Origin: Lagopus muta
Taxonomy: Eukaryota; Chordata; Aves; Galliformes; Phasianidae
NCBI RefSeq assembly: GCF_023343835.1
Contig: NC_064433.1
Coordinates: 135,063,957-135,127,956, forward strand
Length of the DNA: 64,000 nt
Reading direction: 5' to 3'
Positions 43,101 to 52,270 of the stretch are shown here, in pieces. Below the pieces are notes generated by a model, which did no database searches, was not told the origin of the DNA, and was given only the letters and a program-made list of their open reading frames with translations. The position numbers and the translations under genes are program-made. The number at the start of each line of letters is the position of its first letter. Position 1 is the stretch's first letter.

Positions 43101-46100
43101 GGTGATAGAACAACTAAAAGTTAAGCTACAAGAAACTCAGCATAATTTACAGATGAATGCAGCTGAATTCCAGGCGTTGCAGTCTGAACATGACACCCTG
43201 CTGGAAAGGCACAATAAGATGCTGCAAGAGACTGTTGCAAAAGAGGCAGAACTCCGTGAAAAGTATGCTCTGCTGACGAAAGATGGTTTATTTTGTTTGA
43301 ATCTTAAGTGCTGGTTGTGCAGCTGGCTTCAAATAGTGCTTTCCAAAGGGAGGGTGTAAATTTAGAGAAAGTTAAAGGAACTTTGAGAAGTGTTATTTGC
43401 TACTTTTTGTCAGCCTTCAGAGGTTCCAGCAGTGAAAACAAAGTAGTAGCTGATGAGGAAATATGAGATTTCTGATAGCTTTTTACTTGTTAAATATCAA
43501 GTTTTTAAAGCTAATTTTTTTTAAGCATGCTGAATTTACTGACTATTTTTATGTCTTAAACTCAGCACTACGTTTGTGTTGGACTGCTCAACAATATTTT
43601 ATGCACGTGTTTCCTTTTAGTACAATACTGTAGTTAAAGATAAGCTATTTTAACATCAAAATATCCACCAAGTACCCTCTTTACAGAAGGTATTTTTTTC
43701 AAGTGTATGCTTGCCACAATCATAATTTCCTACTTCTTTCAAAACAAAAGTAATCTATTTAATCTGTGTAATTTCCTGACAAATGACATGAATAGGTATT
43801 TACTTGAGCTCTTAGAAAAGCTCTTCCATGCCTTCTTTTAGGGTACAAAAATTCATGAGAAGTTCATTAGAAATTACAATTTAGTCTTAGAAACTGTTGA
43901 TTTCTTTGTCTTAATCTGTTGTGCTGTTTCCTGATATCCACATGATGATTCATTGGAATCACCTAAATCATGTCCTTTTGCATTCCTCTGGAAACCACCT
44001 ATACCACAGTAGGTTCCTTTCATAGCCAGAAATGCTAGCTCTTTGCTGCACTGGCCAAATTTAAATTTATACACTTATAAGGGCAAGTTCTATGCTTAGT
44101 GTTTCCATACATGCACTTGTTTAATTGCTTCTGACAATTTTGTCTTGTTTCTGGAGTGCCTCCAAATTCACTACAATTGATGTGGTGTACTGACATTTTT
44201 CTTGCCAAGAAAGATGAATGATATCCTACCCTCTTTCGCGCCGAGTTCTGAAGTTTAAAGTTAATCAAGTAATTAAACCTCTTTTCTTAGAAATCAATAT
44301 TTTCAGAAGTCCTGCATGGATCTTCGGTAAATAAATGGTAAAGGAAAAGAAATACGTGTGTGTTATGAGGATAAATGGTTATGTTGCAGTTTTTCAGTTA
44401 AAGAATGTTCAGATCACAGCAAAATACTCAGACCACAGCCTGTCTCTACTTCCTTTTTTTTTTTTTTTCCCCCAAAGTCTGAATTCTATCTTCTGATGTA
44501 GAAGTCAAAAGCTTATATCACACAGTACATTCCTAGGATTGGTGATAAACATCACTTTTTTACTCTGAGATTTGCCCCGGGAAAAGATAAAGTAGGGGAA
44601 AAAAGTGAAACAGACATTCTAAGATACAAAGACTGAAAATTAATTTAAACTGTAGGCAAATTTGTGTTGAGAACGAGTTTTGTTGTATGTTTCTTATATT
44701 TTGTGTTTATGCTGTTTTCAGGTTCTGCACAATACAGTCTGAGAATATGGTCATGAAAACAGAGCATGCTCAGGCTTTGAGTCAGCTGACAGCCCAGAAT
44801 GAAGCACTCCGGAACAATTTCAGAGATCAAGTCAGGAACCTGCAAGAAGAACACAGGAAGACAGTAGAGACACTTCAACAGCAACTGTCCAGGGTAGAAG
44901 CTCAGCTTTTCCAACTCAAGAGTGAACCAAGCACTAGAGGTAACTTTTGGTCATGAAACCAGGTTTCTTGGGTCATATATTCTTGGAGATTATTAATATG
45001 TGTACTTGACACTGTACTTGAGACTGTAGTGGAAACACAGTTACAGTATGTGGTTCTGTAATACAACAGAAAGTTACTGTGGCAAATTGATAGTAAGTCA
45101 TATCAGTCCTCTGGTTTCAGGTAAAGAATGAGGTCTTATTATTACCATACCTCCAGAATCAATATCACAGTTAAATTTTCTGCAGTGTCTGCATTGGAAG
45201 ACAGATAGAGAGAAGTCACTTTGTAAATAGTTGGTGCTCTTCACATCAGTTTGTCGCAGATTTTGGAAAGCTCAACAGGTCTCTGCCCTCCAGTATGATG
45301 AGTAAAGCTACACAAGAGTATACTGAAAGATTTTTAACAATATTCATTATTGGTATACTTGCTATTTGCTCCCATGTCTAATATAAAATTCTATTCTGCT
45401 TGACTTAAGTGCTCCTTTTTAAAATCTGTGTAGTTACTCGTTAGGATGCAGTCAGATAATTGCCAAGAAACAGTAACAGTTTAAGTTGCTCTTTCCATAT
45501 GTTACTTAGCTGTATTGCAGTAACTGGTAGTGTACTGAAGCAGCAGGATAGCACACAAAGCATTACAGCAGACTAACTTACACCACCCACAGGACTGTTT
45601 GAAAGAAAAGCTAATTCTGTTTTGCATCAAAAACACTTGGCACTCTTATCAAAGCTTTAGCATCTGCAAGACATGATGCATTAAGGTTTCATAGTCCCTG
45701 AATGAAGATTGTTAATTAAGATCAGATTTGGAAATTGGCTTTGACTGAAATGGTGAACTGGAGGTAAAAGGCTCTATTACTTGCTTGTGTCTAGCTTTCA
45801 AGTCCGTAGATTACATATTGCTTTCCAATTTGAAATAGCTTGAGTTATTTCATAGGTGTACATGTGTTTTATTTCAGTGACAAACATCAGTATCTTTCAG
45901 GTCCAGCTGTTTCAAATCCTGTACCAAAGAACTTAAGAGAACGGCGAAACACGGACCTTCCTGTTCTCGATGTGCATGCTGTAGCAAGGGAGGAAGGAGA
46001 AGGTATGGAAACAACAGACACCGAGTCTGTCTCTTCAGCCAGCACCTACATACCATCCTTGGAGCAGCTTCTAAACTCTCCAGAAACAAAACCTGGTAGG

Positions 46101-49100
46101 TAGAACATGTGGCTTTTATAAGCATTGGAGGTTGTGCCCTCAAAATATATGAGAATGTTGTGTTCTTCATGCTTTTAGTTGCAGCACAGACATTTAATTA
46201 GTGCCCTGAGTATACACTGTCTGGAATTTCTGTATGGGTCTTCTCCTTGAATACAGATTAACGAGATCTCATATTTTTAACTTTCTGAAGGGAAGAGGAT
46301 GGATGAGCATGTCAGTGAATGGTTACTGAACTTCTGGTGCAAAATGACTAGTCTCTACTTGAGACTCTTGTTAATGAAAGGATAAATTGTTCAACTTAAT
46401 GTGGTTTATTAGAACAGGAACTTATTCATATTTTTTTCAGGAAAATGAAAGGTAGCATGAAGAACAGCGTCCCAAAAAGTAGACAAATAACTGGTAGCAT
46501 CTAACCATATTTTTGAAAGTCTACTGAATACCGTGTGGAGAAATGTTGAAAAATCTTTATCTATGAGTGGAAAGCAGGGGGTAAATTAAATCCATGTATC
46601 TTGATGTACTTAGGAGGAGACTGGCAAATCAGTTCAAAAAAATGTGGATGTACAAAAATAAATCATAAAACAAGCATGCAGCAGCAGAAATGATGATGTT
46701 AGTTGGCAGTCTGAGTTTGCATGGATTTCATTTCCTGTGTACATCTTAGAAACTACATTAATCAAGTCATAATGTTAACTTAGCATGAAGTAGATGTAAG
46801 CCCTTTTTCCTCCTCATTCACTTTTCTTTCTCAATTCACTGCAGAAACTTCCCAGTGGCAAACAGAGCTCACCAAGGATGAACTGATTGAGAAACTAAGC
46901 ACAACAACAAAGAGTGCTGATCACCTGAACGAATTACTTCGTGAATCAGAAGCGACCAATGCAATTCTAATGGAGCAAATAAAGGTCAGCAGGCATGCAG
47001 TAAATGTGGGGACAGCTGTAATTTGTATGGTGTATTTCCTAAATGAAATGTTTAACACTGAATCTGTTTCAGAAAATGGCAGTCTGTAGAAATTTGGGAA
47101 CACAAAACTTTACTTTGAGGGGTTTTTTAAATTCACAAGAGTAGTTATTACTTCTAAAGCTTACTTGAGGATTTTTTTCCCCAGTTTTTCATATCTAGGG
47201 GAAGAAGGGAAATAAAAGCTACTACTAGTTCTACTAAAAAGGCAGAGTTTGGAAGTTTAATATCTGCTAAAGAGCCTTTACTGTTTGCATTTGGTTAAAA
47301 ACAGTAAATTCCAAGGGAAACATTGTTCTCTCTCCCTATAATCCCTTTTACCTGTCTTAATATAAAAGAAGATGCGTGTTTAGAGGTATTTGTACTAACA
47401 AAATTTGGTTGTATTTGATCACATCTCCAGGGTTTCTCTTGAAACATTTTTAAAGGTAACGTATTCTCAAAACAGGCTAACATTTCTTTTATGATTTCTT
47501 AATGCATGATAATGTTGTTAAACCTCTGATCCAAGTTGCCTTTTTAGCTTCTGAACTCTTTATCATTGAAAGTGAATTTTAGCACTGTATCTCACTATTA
47601 ATTACTGGACAGATTTTATCTGAATAAATAAATTTTTTTAATCTCTCTCTATATATTTTTCTGGATATTATCAGCTGTTCAGGTTTCATTGGGTTTTTGC
47701 CCAGAATCATAGAAGGGACCTCAAAGACATTGAGATTTTGGAAAGGGTCCAGAGGAGGGCGACTAAGATGATCAGGGGGCTGGAGCACCTCCCCTATGAG
47801 GACAGGCTGAGGGAGTTGGGCTTGTTCAGCCTGGAGAAGAGAAGGCTGCGGGGTGACCTCATTGCAGCCTATCAATACCTGAAGGGAACCTACACCCAGG
47901 AGGGGAGTAAACTCTTCAAAAGGGCTGACAATAGCAGGACTAGGGGAAATGGATCCAAGTTGAAGGAGAGATTTAGGTTGGATGTTAGGGGGAAGTTCTT
48001 TACTAGAAGAGTGGTTAGGCCCTGGAACGGGCTGCCCAGGGAGGTTGTGGATGCCCCGTCCTTGGACGTGTTTAAGGCCAGGTTGGACGGGGTCCTGGGC
48101 AACCTGATCTGAATGTGTATGTTTGGTGGCCCTGCTAGGCAGGGGGGTTGGAACTACATGATCCTTGGGGTCCCTTCCAACCCGGGTGATTCTGTGATTC
48201 TGTGATTTAAGATCACCTTCTTCCAACCTCCTGTTGGTAGGGTCACCTACCACTAGACCAGGTTGCTCAAAGGCCCATCCAGCCTAGCTTTGAATACTTC
48301 ATTACACATATGCTATACTTTTTCAAGCAAGCTGCATAATTTTCCTTTTAGTTCTTCAAAATACCTTTCTTCAAGTGTTTGTCTCATGATGCAAAAAAAC
48401 ATTGCGTGGTCTTTTATTAATTTATTTTTTTCCTTGTCACCTGCAGCTTCTTAAAAGTGAAATAAGAAGACTGGAACGAAACCAGGAGAGAGAAAAGTCT
48501 GTGGCTAATCTAGAATATTTAAAGAATGTTCTGTTGCAGTTCATATTCCTAAAATCAGGAAGTGAAAGAGAAAGGCTGCTGCCAGTAATAGACACCATGT
48601 TGCAACTTAGCCCTGAAGAGAAAGGGAAGCTGGTTGCAATTGCCCAAGGTAGGTGGGGTTCTGGCACATTTTAGAAAATGACAGTAAGTTGTAATGTAAT
48701 GTGTTCATATGTTTTAGTAAAGATTTCTGTCAAAGTGGTCTTAAAATAGAGGTTCCCATAAAAAATGAATGATTTTCTTGGCAGATGTTTTAAAAAGTTA
48801 ATTAAAATGGTCCTCTCAAGGCATTACTGCAGACCTAATATTAGTTTCAATAAATTAGCTTTAAAAAAACCTTTTCAGCAAAATATGCTTTCTGATTAAG
48901 AACCTTTGGAACTAGGGGAGGAAGGAGGAATAGTTGAGCCTTTGAAAGAAATAAACCCAAGAGCTGTAATAATGTATAATAACGTTCTGGCTACTCTTTA
49001 AATACTCTGATGCCTTGTTTGTCCCTTTACTATTCCTTTTAAAGATACGATCTTGTTAAGTTATGTAAATAACGAGCTAGTTTCTAGTACTTCATTAGCA

Positions 49101-49588
49101 TACTTGATTTAAGAATTACTTAAAGAATAAGAAGTACAGTGTGTGTGTATATAAGCATTTTAAACTAGTGAAGAAAAGCACATGAGTAAGTGACAACGTA
49201 ATCCATCCCATGATAAATGTTGCATTTGGAAAAATTATATGTAAACTGAGCCTATAGCATCTCAATGCTTTTTGGCATTCTAATCAGCACTGGCTGGATT
49301 TTTCTTAAGGAAGATGATGAAATGGTTTCATTAAAGTGTACTGGGTGATTAAAGTCCACATCTTTTGCAAAGTGTAAGTACTGAATGTTACCTCTTCATC
49401 AAATTGAGAAGAACAGTGTTTGAAAACTTGACAGAGGAAGGAAAAATGAAGATCAGGTTTCCAAATTGTGTAACGTGTAGCCTCATAAACTTACAGAATG
49501 TATTTCTCCTCCTCCAGGTGAGGAAGAGAGTTCCTCACGGCCCTCTGGGTGGGCTTCGTACCTTCACAGCTGGTCTGGACTTCGATGA
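21782..49588 (+). CDS. GCC2: GCC2 / GCC185, GRIP-domain golgin (23 coding exons, 1693 aa)
   Basis: Long coiled-coil tether of the trans-Golgi network, known for capturing endosome-derived carriers (mannose-6-phosphate receptor recycling) and for microtubule anchoring. Its C-terminal GRIP domain targets it to Golgi membranes through small GTPases of the Arl/Rab class. The joined exons give 5082 nt including TGA, 1693 aa against 1684 in human GCC2. They begin [10 protein letters not shown] (human has MEDLVQDG) and then follow ASPATPG. Almost all of residues 30–1600 is heptad-rich, charged coiled coil, half of it in one 2490-nt exon (residues 110–939). The acidic segment [20 protein letters not shown] precedes the GRIP domain (about 1609–1660, with [15 protein letters not shown] and the conserved Tyr1627). 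The C-terminus is [10 protein letters not shown]. All intron phases match. One intron is GC–AG (after 38381). Introns carry at least nine CR1 fragments. Confidence 0.97.
22155..22222 (-). mobile_element. CR1 3'-tail remnant in GCC2 intron 1
   Basis: Reversed CR1 terminal pattern: tatagaatcagaatatcc, gagttggaccc and ggatcgtctagtcc. Short and diverged. Confidence 0.5.
22510..22755 (-). mobile_element. CR1 fragment in GCC2 intron 1
   Basis: Reversed CR1 3' end: 'cctgggttgaaaaggacc', 'ctgcccagagccacatccag', 'gcatccacaacctccttggg' and 'aaaaacttcctcctgacatc'. Truncated at its 5' end. Confidence 0.85.
22756..24426. other. rest of GCC2 intron 1
   Basis: AT-rich intron with no further gene or element recognised. 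The polypyrimidine tract and ttttgtag acceptor precede exon 2. Confidence 0.6.
24427..24489 (+). CDS. GCC2: GCC2 coding exon 2
   Basis: 63 nt encoding [20 protein letters not shown] and Lys. Acceptor ttgtag, donor AAG|gtgatc, phase 0. Confidence 0.92.
25195..25279 (+). CDS. GCC2: GCC2 coding exon 3
   Basis: 85 nt encoding [20 protein letters not shown] onward, the N-terminal conserved block of the protein. The acceptor atag follows a roughly 35-base pyrimidine tract. Donor CAG|gtatct, phase 1. Confidence 0.94.
25280..26329. other. GCC2 intron 3
   Basis: Plain intron; no mobile element or RNA recognised. Confidence 0.6.
26330..26397 (+). CDS. GCC2: GCC2 coding exon 4
   Basis: 68 nt encoding [13 protein letters not shown] then [10 protein letters not shown]. 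Acceptor tttaag, donor CAG|gtaaga, ending phase 0. Confidence 0.93.
26398..27171. other. GCC2 intron 4
   Basis: AT-rich intron; nothing further recognised. Confidence 0.6.
27172..27276 (+). CDS. GCC2: GCC2 coding exon 5
   Basis: 105 nt encoding [20 protein letters not shown] onward. Acceptor aaattag, donor GAG|gtactg, phase 0. Confidence 0.93.
27645..27870 (-). mobile_element. CR1 fragment in GCC2 intron 5
   Basis: Reversed CR1 3' end from 'cacagaatggcccgggttgg' to 'cactctctctgtaaagaact'. It closely resembles the copies at 21092 and 32730, so it belongs to a relatively young subfamily. Confidence 0.9.
28235..30724 (+). CDS. GCC2: GCC2 coding exon 6 (giant coiled-coil exon, 830 codons)
   Basis: 2490 nt in one open frame, residues 110–939. 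It is almost pure charged heptad sequence, with conserved stretches such as [34 protein letters not shown] and [20 protein letters not shown]. Acceptor tgtttag at 28234. The donor AAG|gttata is weak at positions +3 to +6; reading through it adds six codons (VIFCY region) to a stop at 30740–30742. Confidence 0.96.
30725..31435. other. GCC2 intron 6
   Basis: T-rich intron with weak donor gttata; nothing else recognised. Confidence 0.6.
31436..31505 (+). CDS. GCC2: GCC2 coding exon 7
   Basis: 70 nt encoding [20 protein letters not shown] then EKI. Acceptor atacag, donor TTG|gtatct, phase 1. Confidence 0.9.
31925..32515 (-). mobile_element. CR1 fragment in GCC2 intron 7 (first)
   Basis: Reversed CR1: 'cacagaatggtttgggttgg', 'catgggcagggctgcccccc', 'agctttctccaggctgaata' and 'gcaggccaggattttgggct'. 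Same subfamily style as the copy at the end of the window. Confidence 0.88.
32730..33160 (-). mobile_element. CR1 fragment in GCC2 intron 7 (second)
   Basis: Reversed CR1 from 'cacagaatggcccgggttgg' to 'ctgaacaagcccagctcctg'. It ends only about 36 bp before the exon 8 acceptor. Confidence 0.9.
33197..33297 (+). CDS. GCC2: GCC2 coding exon 8
   Basis: 101 nt encoding [20 protein letters not shown] then [13 protein letters not shown]. Acceptor attttag, donor GAG|gtacct, ending phase 0. Confidence 0.94.
33379..33477 (+). CDS. GCC2: GCC2 coding exon 9
   Basis: 99 nt encoding [20 protein letters not shown] then [13 protein letters not shown]. Only 81 bp after exon 8, a very short intron. The acceptor is aataag, with a modest pyrimidine tract. 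Donor AAG|gtagga. Confidence 0.94.
33478..34137. other. GCC2 intron 9
   Basis: No element recognised. Confidence 0.6.
34138..34257 (+). CDS. GCC2: GCC2 coding exon 10
   Basis: 120 nt encoding [20 protein letters not shown] then [15 protein letters not shown]. Acceptor gttaag, donor CAG|gtcagt. Confidence 0.93.
34440..34900 (+). mobile_element. CR1 fragment in GCC2 intron 10
   Basis: Plus-orientation CR1 3' end: 'ggggcctggagcatctctcc', 'gggtctgttcagccttgaga', 'cactggaacaggctgcccag' and terminal 'cagttctgtgattctgtg' with two tctgtg repeats. Confidence 0.9.
34901..36126. other. rest of GCC2 intron 10
   Basis: AT-rich sequence with a ttttg simple repeat (35161–35180) and an ataatataa-type repeat near 35576–35602. 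No gene recognised. Confidence 0.6.
36127..36291 (+). CDS. GCC2: GCC2 coding exon 11
   Basis: 165 nt encoding [20 protein letters not shown] onward to [12 protein letters not shown]. Acceptor attttag, donor AAG|gtaata. Confidence 0.94.
36292..36676. other. GCC2 intron 11
   Basis: Short intron; nothing further recognised. Confidence 0.6.
36677..36781 (+). CDS. GCC2: GCC2 coding exon 12
   Basis: 105 nt encoding [20 protein letters not shown] to LELAKK. Acceptor tttcag, donor AAG|gtacag. Confidence 0.94.
36782..37395. other. GCC2 intron 12
   Basis: A short gtgtgtg run follows the donor; nothing else recognised. Confidence 0.6.
37396..37558 (+). CDS. GCC2: GCC2 coding exon 13
   Basis: 163 nt encoding [20 protein letters not shown] to [10 protein letters not shown]. 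Acceptor ttgcag; ideal donor A|gtaagt, phase 1. Confidence 0.94.
37559..38092. other. GCC2 intron 13
   Basis: AT-rich intron; nothing recognised. Confidence 0.6.
38093..38193 (+). CDS. GCC2: GCC2 coding exon 14
   Basis: 101 nt encoding [20 protein letters not shown] then [13 protein letters not shown]. Acceptor gcattag, donor GCC|gtaagt. Confidence 0.93.
38304..38381 (+). CDS. GCC2: GCC2 coding exon 15 (GC donor)
   Basis: 78 nt encoding [20 protein letters not shown] then QVEAFK. Acceptor cacacag. The donor is AAG|gcaagg: GC instead of GT, in otherwise strong context. The family sequence continues in phase at 39424, so the exon end is fixed. Confidence 0.92.
38412..39217 (-). mobile_element. 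CR1 LINE in GCC2 intron 15, long copy
   Basis: Reversed CR1 from 'atagaatcatggaatcactc' through the 3' UTR into ORF2. On the minus strand 39111–38677 keeps a 144-codon open frame of the ORF2 C-terminus, with motifs such as [17 protein letters not shown] and [13 protein letters not shown]. It lacks the polymerase core, so it cannot be autonomous. Confidence 0.93.
39424..39561 (+). CDS. GCC2: GCC2 coding exon 16
   Basis: 138 nt encoding [20 protein letters not shown] then [20 protein letters not shown] and ECRAAQ. Acceptor cttcag, donor CAG|gtatcc. Confidence 0.94.
39562..41043. other. GCC2 intron 16
   Basis: No mobile element recognised. A 77-codon open frame at 39635–39868 is considered and rejected elsewhere in this report. 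Confidence 0.55.
41044..41165 (+). CDS. GCC2: GCC2 coding exon 17
   Basis: 122 nt encoding [20 protein letters not shown] then [20 protein letters not shown]. Strongly conserved. Acceptor tcatag, donor AG|gtaaag, phase 2. Confidence 0.95.
41166..42497. other. GCC2 intron 17, first part
   Basis: Intron sequence with no recognised gene; a CR1 follows. Confidence 0.55.
42498..42790 (+). mobile_element. CR1 fragment in GCC2 intron 17
   Basis: Plus-orientation CR1 3' end: 'ggacaagggggaatggtttg', 'cactggaacaggttgcccaa', 'gatgccccatccctggaggc' and terminal 'ccattctacgattctgtgat'. Confidence 0.9.
43086..43262 (+). CDS. GCC2: GCC2 coding exon 18
   Basis: 177 nt encoding [20 protein letters not shown] onward to [14 protein letters not shown] plus two bases. 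Acceptor ttgtag. Donor AA|gtatgc, chosen because the frame continues as KFCTIQSEN in the next exon. Confidence 0.94.
43263..44721. other. GCC2 intron 18
   Basis: AT-rich intron with a long t-tract near 44453–44470; nothing else recognised. Confidence 0.55.
44722..44939 (+). CDS. GCC2: GCC2 coding exon 19
   Basis: 218 nt encoding [20 protein letters not shown] onward to [13 protein letters not shown]. Acceptor tttcag, donor GAG|gtaact, phase 1. Confidence 0.95.
44940..45900. other. GCC2 intron 19
   Basis: No element recognised. Confidence 0.55.
45901..46095 (+). CDS. GCC2: GCC2 coding exon 20 (acidic linker)
   Basis: 195 nt encoding [19 protein letters not shown] and [20 protein letters not shown], then [13 protein letters not shown]. 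This acidic, Ser/Thr-rich linker before the GRIP domain is nearly identical to the mammalian one. Acceptor tttcag, donor CTG|gtaggt, phase 1. Confidence 0.95.
46096..46844. other. GCC2 intron 20
   Basis: No element recognised. Confidence 0.55.
46845..46984 (+). CDS. GCC2: GCC2 coding exon 21
   Basis: 140 nt encoding [20 protein letters not shown] then [20 protein letters not shown]. Acceptor actgcag, donor AAG|gtcagc, phase 0. Confidence 0.95.
47703..48300 (-). mobile_element. old CR1 remnant split by a second CR1 (GCC2 intron 21)
   Basis: Reversed CR1 3' tail 'agaatcatagaagggacctc' at 47703 stops after about 28 bp. Its expected continuation appears at about 48209: 'caccttcttccaacctcctg', 'ctaccactagaccaggttgc' and 'catccagcctagctttgaat'. 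The DNA between is a plus-strand CR1. Confidence 0.6.
47726..48208 (+). mobile_element. CR1 fragment inserted in the older CR1
   Basis: Plus-orientation CR1 3' end: 'gggtccagaggagggcgact', 'gggcttgttcagcctggaga', 'gggctgcccagggaggttgt' and terminal 'gggtgattctgtgattctgt'. Good preservation suggests it is younger than its host fragment. The 124-codon frame at 47738–48112 is a CR1 relic. Confidence 0.88.
48447..48648 (+). CDS. GCC2: GCC2 coding exon 22 (GRIP domain)
   Basis: 202 nt, residues 1604–1670. It encodes [18 protein letters not shown] and then the GRIP core [40 protein letters not shown]. The conserved GRIP tyrosine (1627) is present. Acceptor ctgcag, donor AAG|gtaggt, phase 1. Confidence 0.97.
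48649..49517. other. GCC2 intron 22
   Basis: No element recognised. Confidence 0.55.
49518..49588 (+). CDS. GCC2: GCC2 last coding exon
   Basis: 71 nt encoding [20 protein letters not shown] then GLR and TGA. The short basic and aromatic tail after the GRIP domain is conserved. Acceptor ctccag. Confidence 0.95.
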
Positions 49589-51725
49589 GATAGTGGAAGC
49601 GCTGCATCTTTAAATGCATTCCACCATTACAAAAAGAGAAATCCTAAAGTAGAAGAACAATCCACTGGTATTTCAATGTTGAACTCTGGGGTTTTGTTTC
49701 TGTGTATCATTTTCAGCTTTTTAGTTTCTTCTGAAGGAAGAACACCTCATCAGCTCTGAAAGACTATTCTGTATCGCATTCTGACAGCAGAGAACTTCTT
49801 GTCAAAGCTGATGACAAGACATGTAATGAGAAGCAACAAGCTAATTGCAAATTGCTTAAAACAGAATCTGACACACTTGTGACAGGTCTTTTAATGCTGA
49901 TTTGAAGAAAAAGTTGATTTAATATAGCTACTGGAATACCTAGACATAAAGCATTTTGAAGTGTTTACAGTTCCTCACAAATTTTTGTCAGCTCGCTAGC
50001 CTATATGGTTCATGCATGTTGAAGGAATTACGAGTTATTTCCTCTCTGGTGATGCTTACAAAATGTAAGGTCAGTTGTGAGCAGAAGAGGGATTTTCTGT
50101 TTTGACTAAATTTTTAGTCTTAGTTATGTTTTTCAGAATTGCTCGACAGAAAATATGAAGGCAGCGGCCCACAGAACTTAAAAGAGCCTAAAATTATATA
50201 AAATACAACGTTTGGCACATCTATGGCATGGTACTGTAGAGGTGATTAATGGCATTTTTGGAAGTCTTGGGATAGCACCCCGAGAACCAGTGGTCATAAA
50301 TGAGCTGAAGTTTTAGGAGAAAGAACTTAAGATACAGCTTTTAAACCTGAGGTTGGATGTGTGTGTGTTCAAGACCAGGAAGCAATGTTACACTACTGTA
50401 ATGATGCCTGTACTTAAATGAAAAGGCTCTACCTGTACTTAGTCATATAGAAGATACTAAAGGAGGAATCATGAGTTTGTACATCAGAGCCCTTGTGGTA
50501 ACATTTGAAAGAAAAGGACAGAGCTTCCACCAGTAGGTGTACATTTTAAATGTCCTGAAGATTGAAGACGTGACATTCTTGTGTCACTTCTGTTTGCACA
50601 CTACATTTGCACAAATCTTTTGTACAGATGATTTAATCTCTGTTCCAGTCTCTTAGGGTTTTGTTGTTTTTTTTCCTTTGTTGTTGTTTTCCAGAAAAAA
50701 AATCTCTGAGCTATTTCTCCTGTTATCAACCCAACACCTTTTTGTTTTTTTCCCCCTTCTAGGCCATGCTGCCTTTCACTATCTTAATTTATTTGTAAAT
50801 TGCTGAAGTGCTTACATGTCATTTCTTTACCCTGCTTACCTTTCAACTACAGATGTTTTGGAGTTTGTTTTTTTTCCCCAGTATGCCCTCTCCCACAGTT
50901 TTACATTGAATCCTTTCCTGTTGTACATATCAATTCTAAATAGTATTCTTTCTTTCCTGCCCATCTTAGTTGAGGCCCTGCAGATTGATGCTCATTCCTT
51001 TAATATTACCTCACTTGGGGCTGAAATTTATCTGGATTCAAGAACAGAAAGTCAGCATGCACTGTTAGTAAAAGCAGTTACTGAACAGTTTATTATCATT
51101 GTTTTTTGCTGTTGGTATGTATTTCCAACTGACAAACAACTGACATTCAACAGACTTCAGCTATTTTAATTCCACAGTCTTGAGCACAATTTATTTTTCT
51201 TCCATTATATGTTCTAACTGGAATCTTCATGGTTTGTGCTACCAGTGAAAACGCCCTGTGTGGACTTTCAGATCACAGAACTGGTAGCCAATAGCATAGG
51301 GCATCTGTAGTTTGGAGATGCAGAAAGCAAGCATGAGGCTACATGTGTTACTGAAATGATACCTTCAACATTTGTGATTTGCTCCAGATCTCTGCTTAAT
51401 ACTAACTCTTGTTTGCAGCTGGATTTTGTTAATGTCACTCTAAAGAATGCTAGAGCAGAGCTAGGGGAGAGAGCTCAGATACACATAAAAATGTGTGTAA
51501 GTCATTCTCCTGCTGTGATTTTAACAACAGAAGCATGAGTGACTTCTTTTTTTTTTTAAGCTTAGTTCAAACTGAGTTTGCAGCTGACCTGAATTAGTCC
51601 CTTCTGCACAATGTCTGCTCAACTGCCTCCAGAGATCTGTGACCAGTTCCTTTTTTAAATGCACATATTTCAGAACTGTAGATTTAACATTGTGAACTGT
51701 GAATAAATGCATGCAAACAACTTAT
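49589..51725 (+). terminator. GCC2: GCC2 3' UTR, first candidate polyadenylation signal at 51702–51707
   Basis: Long AT-rich sequence without another gene follows the stop codon. AATAAA at 51702–51707 (gtgaataaatgcatgc) is the first strong canonical signal. A further one at 53195–53200 (cttcaataaatttcat) could give a longer form. Which is used cannot be told from sequence. Confidence 0.5.
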
Positions 51726-52235
51726 CTTTGGCTGTACTAAGTACCATTTGCTTAGTGACTTCTTTTTCCAGGTCCGAGTTGCACACTTACTGATCTTAGT
51801 AAAACTCAAGCATTGTCTTTATGAATGTAGTGGACACCTCCTGCATCACTATATATATATATTTTATTAATGGAAGATTAAGGTCTTAATGTTAAAAATA
51901 TTTTAGTAACTGCTACTAAGTTGTGCTATGATGCAAAGATTGCCAGAACTTAACCTCGGTGGCAAAAAACTGATGTAAGTAGATATATCAAGGTTTAATG
52001 TGCACTTGCAGTAAATGGCGTTAGAAGAGTATGGACTGGACACAGGATTATTTTGCATAGTAAAGTTTTTATATGTCATGAATTTGCATTTGTAACATTA
52101 CAGCATCGTGGCTGTGATTTGCTTTCAGAAAGCAGTTTAAAATGGTAACTAGTACTGCTGCTTCTTGACATACTGGTGCTCTTTTTTTGGAGGAGCACTG
52201 TGCTGACTTTGCTTTCTGGTTCTATTTCTTTCCTT

Positions 52236-52270
52236 GTTTCCCCCTTGTCTCCCCCTTGTTTCCCCCTTCT
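52236..52270. repeat. short tandem repeat, tttcccccttg type
   Basis: About three imperfect copies of a 12-base pyrimidine-rich unit (ttgtctcccccttgtttccc) lie in tandem. Confidence 0.6.

Noticed and set aside
47579-48253. Minus-strand 224-codon open frame
   Set aside because: It is antisense to the plus-strand CR1 at 47726–48208; its peptide is reversed CR1 sequence seen at many other loci in this window.
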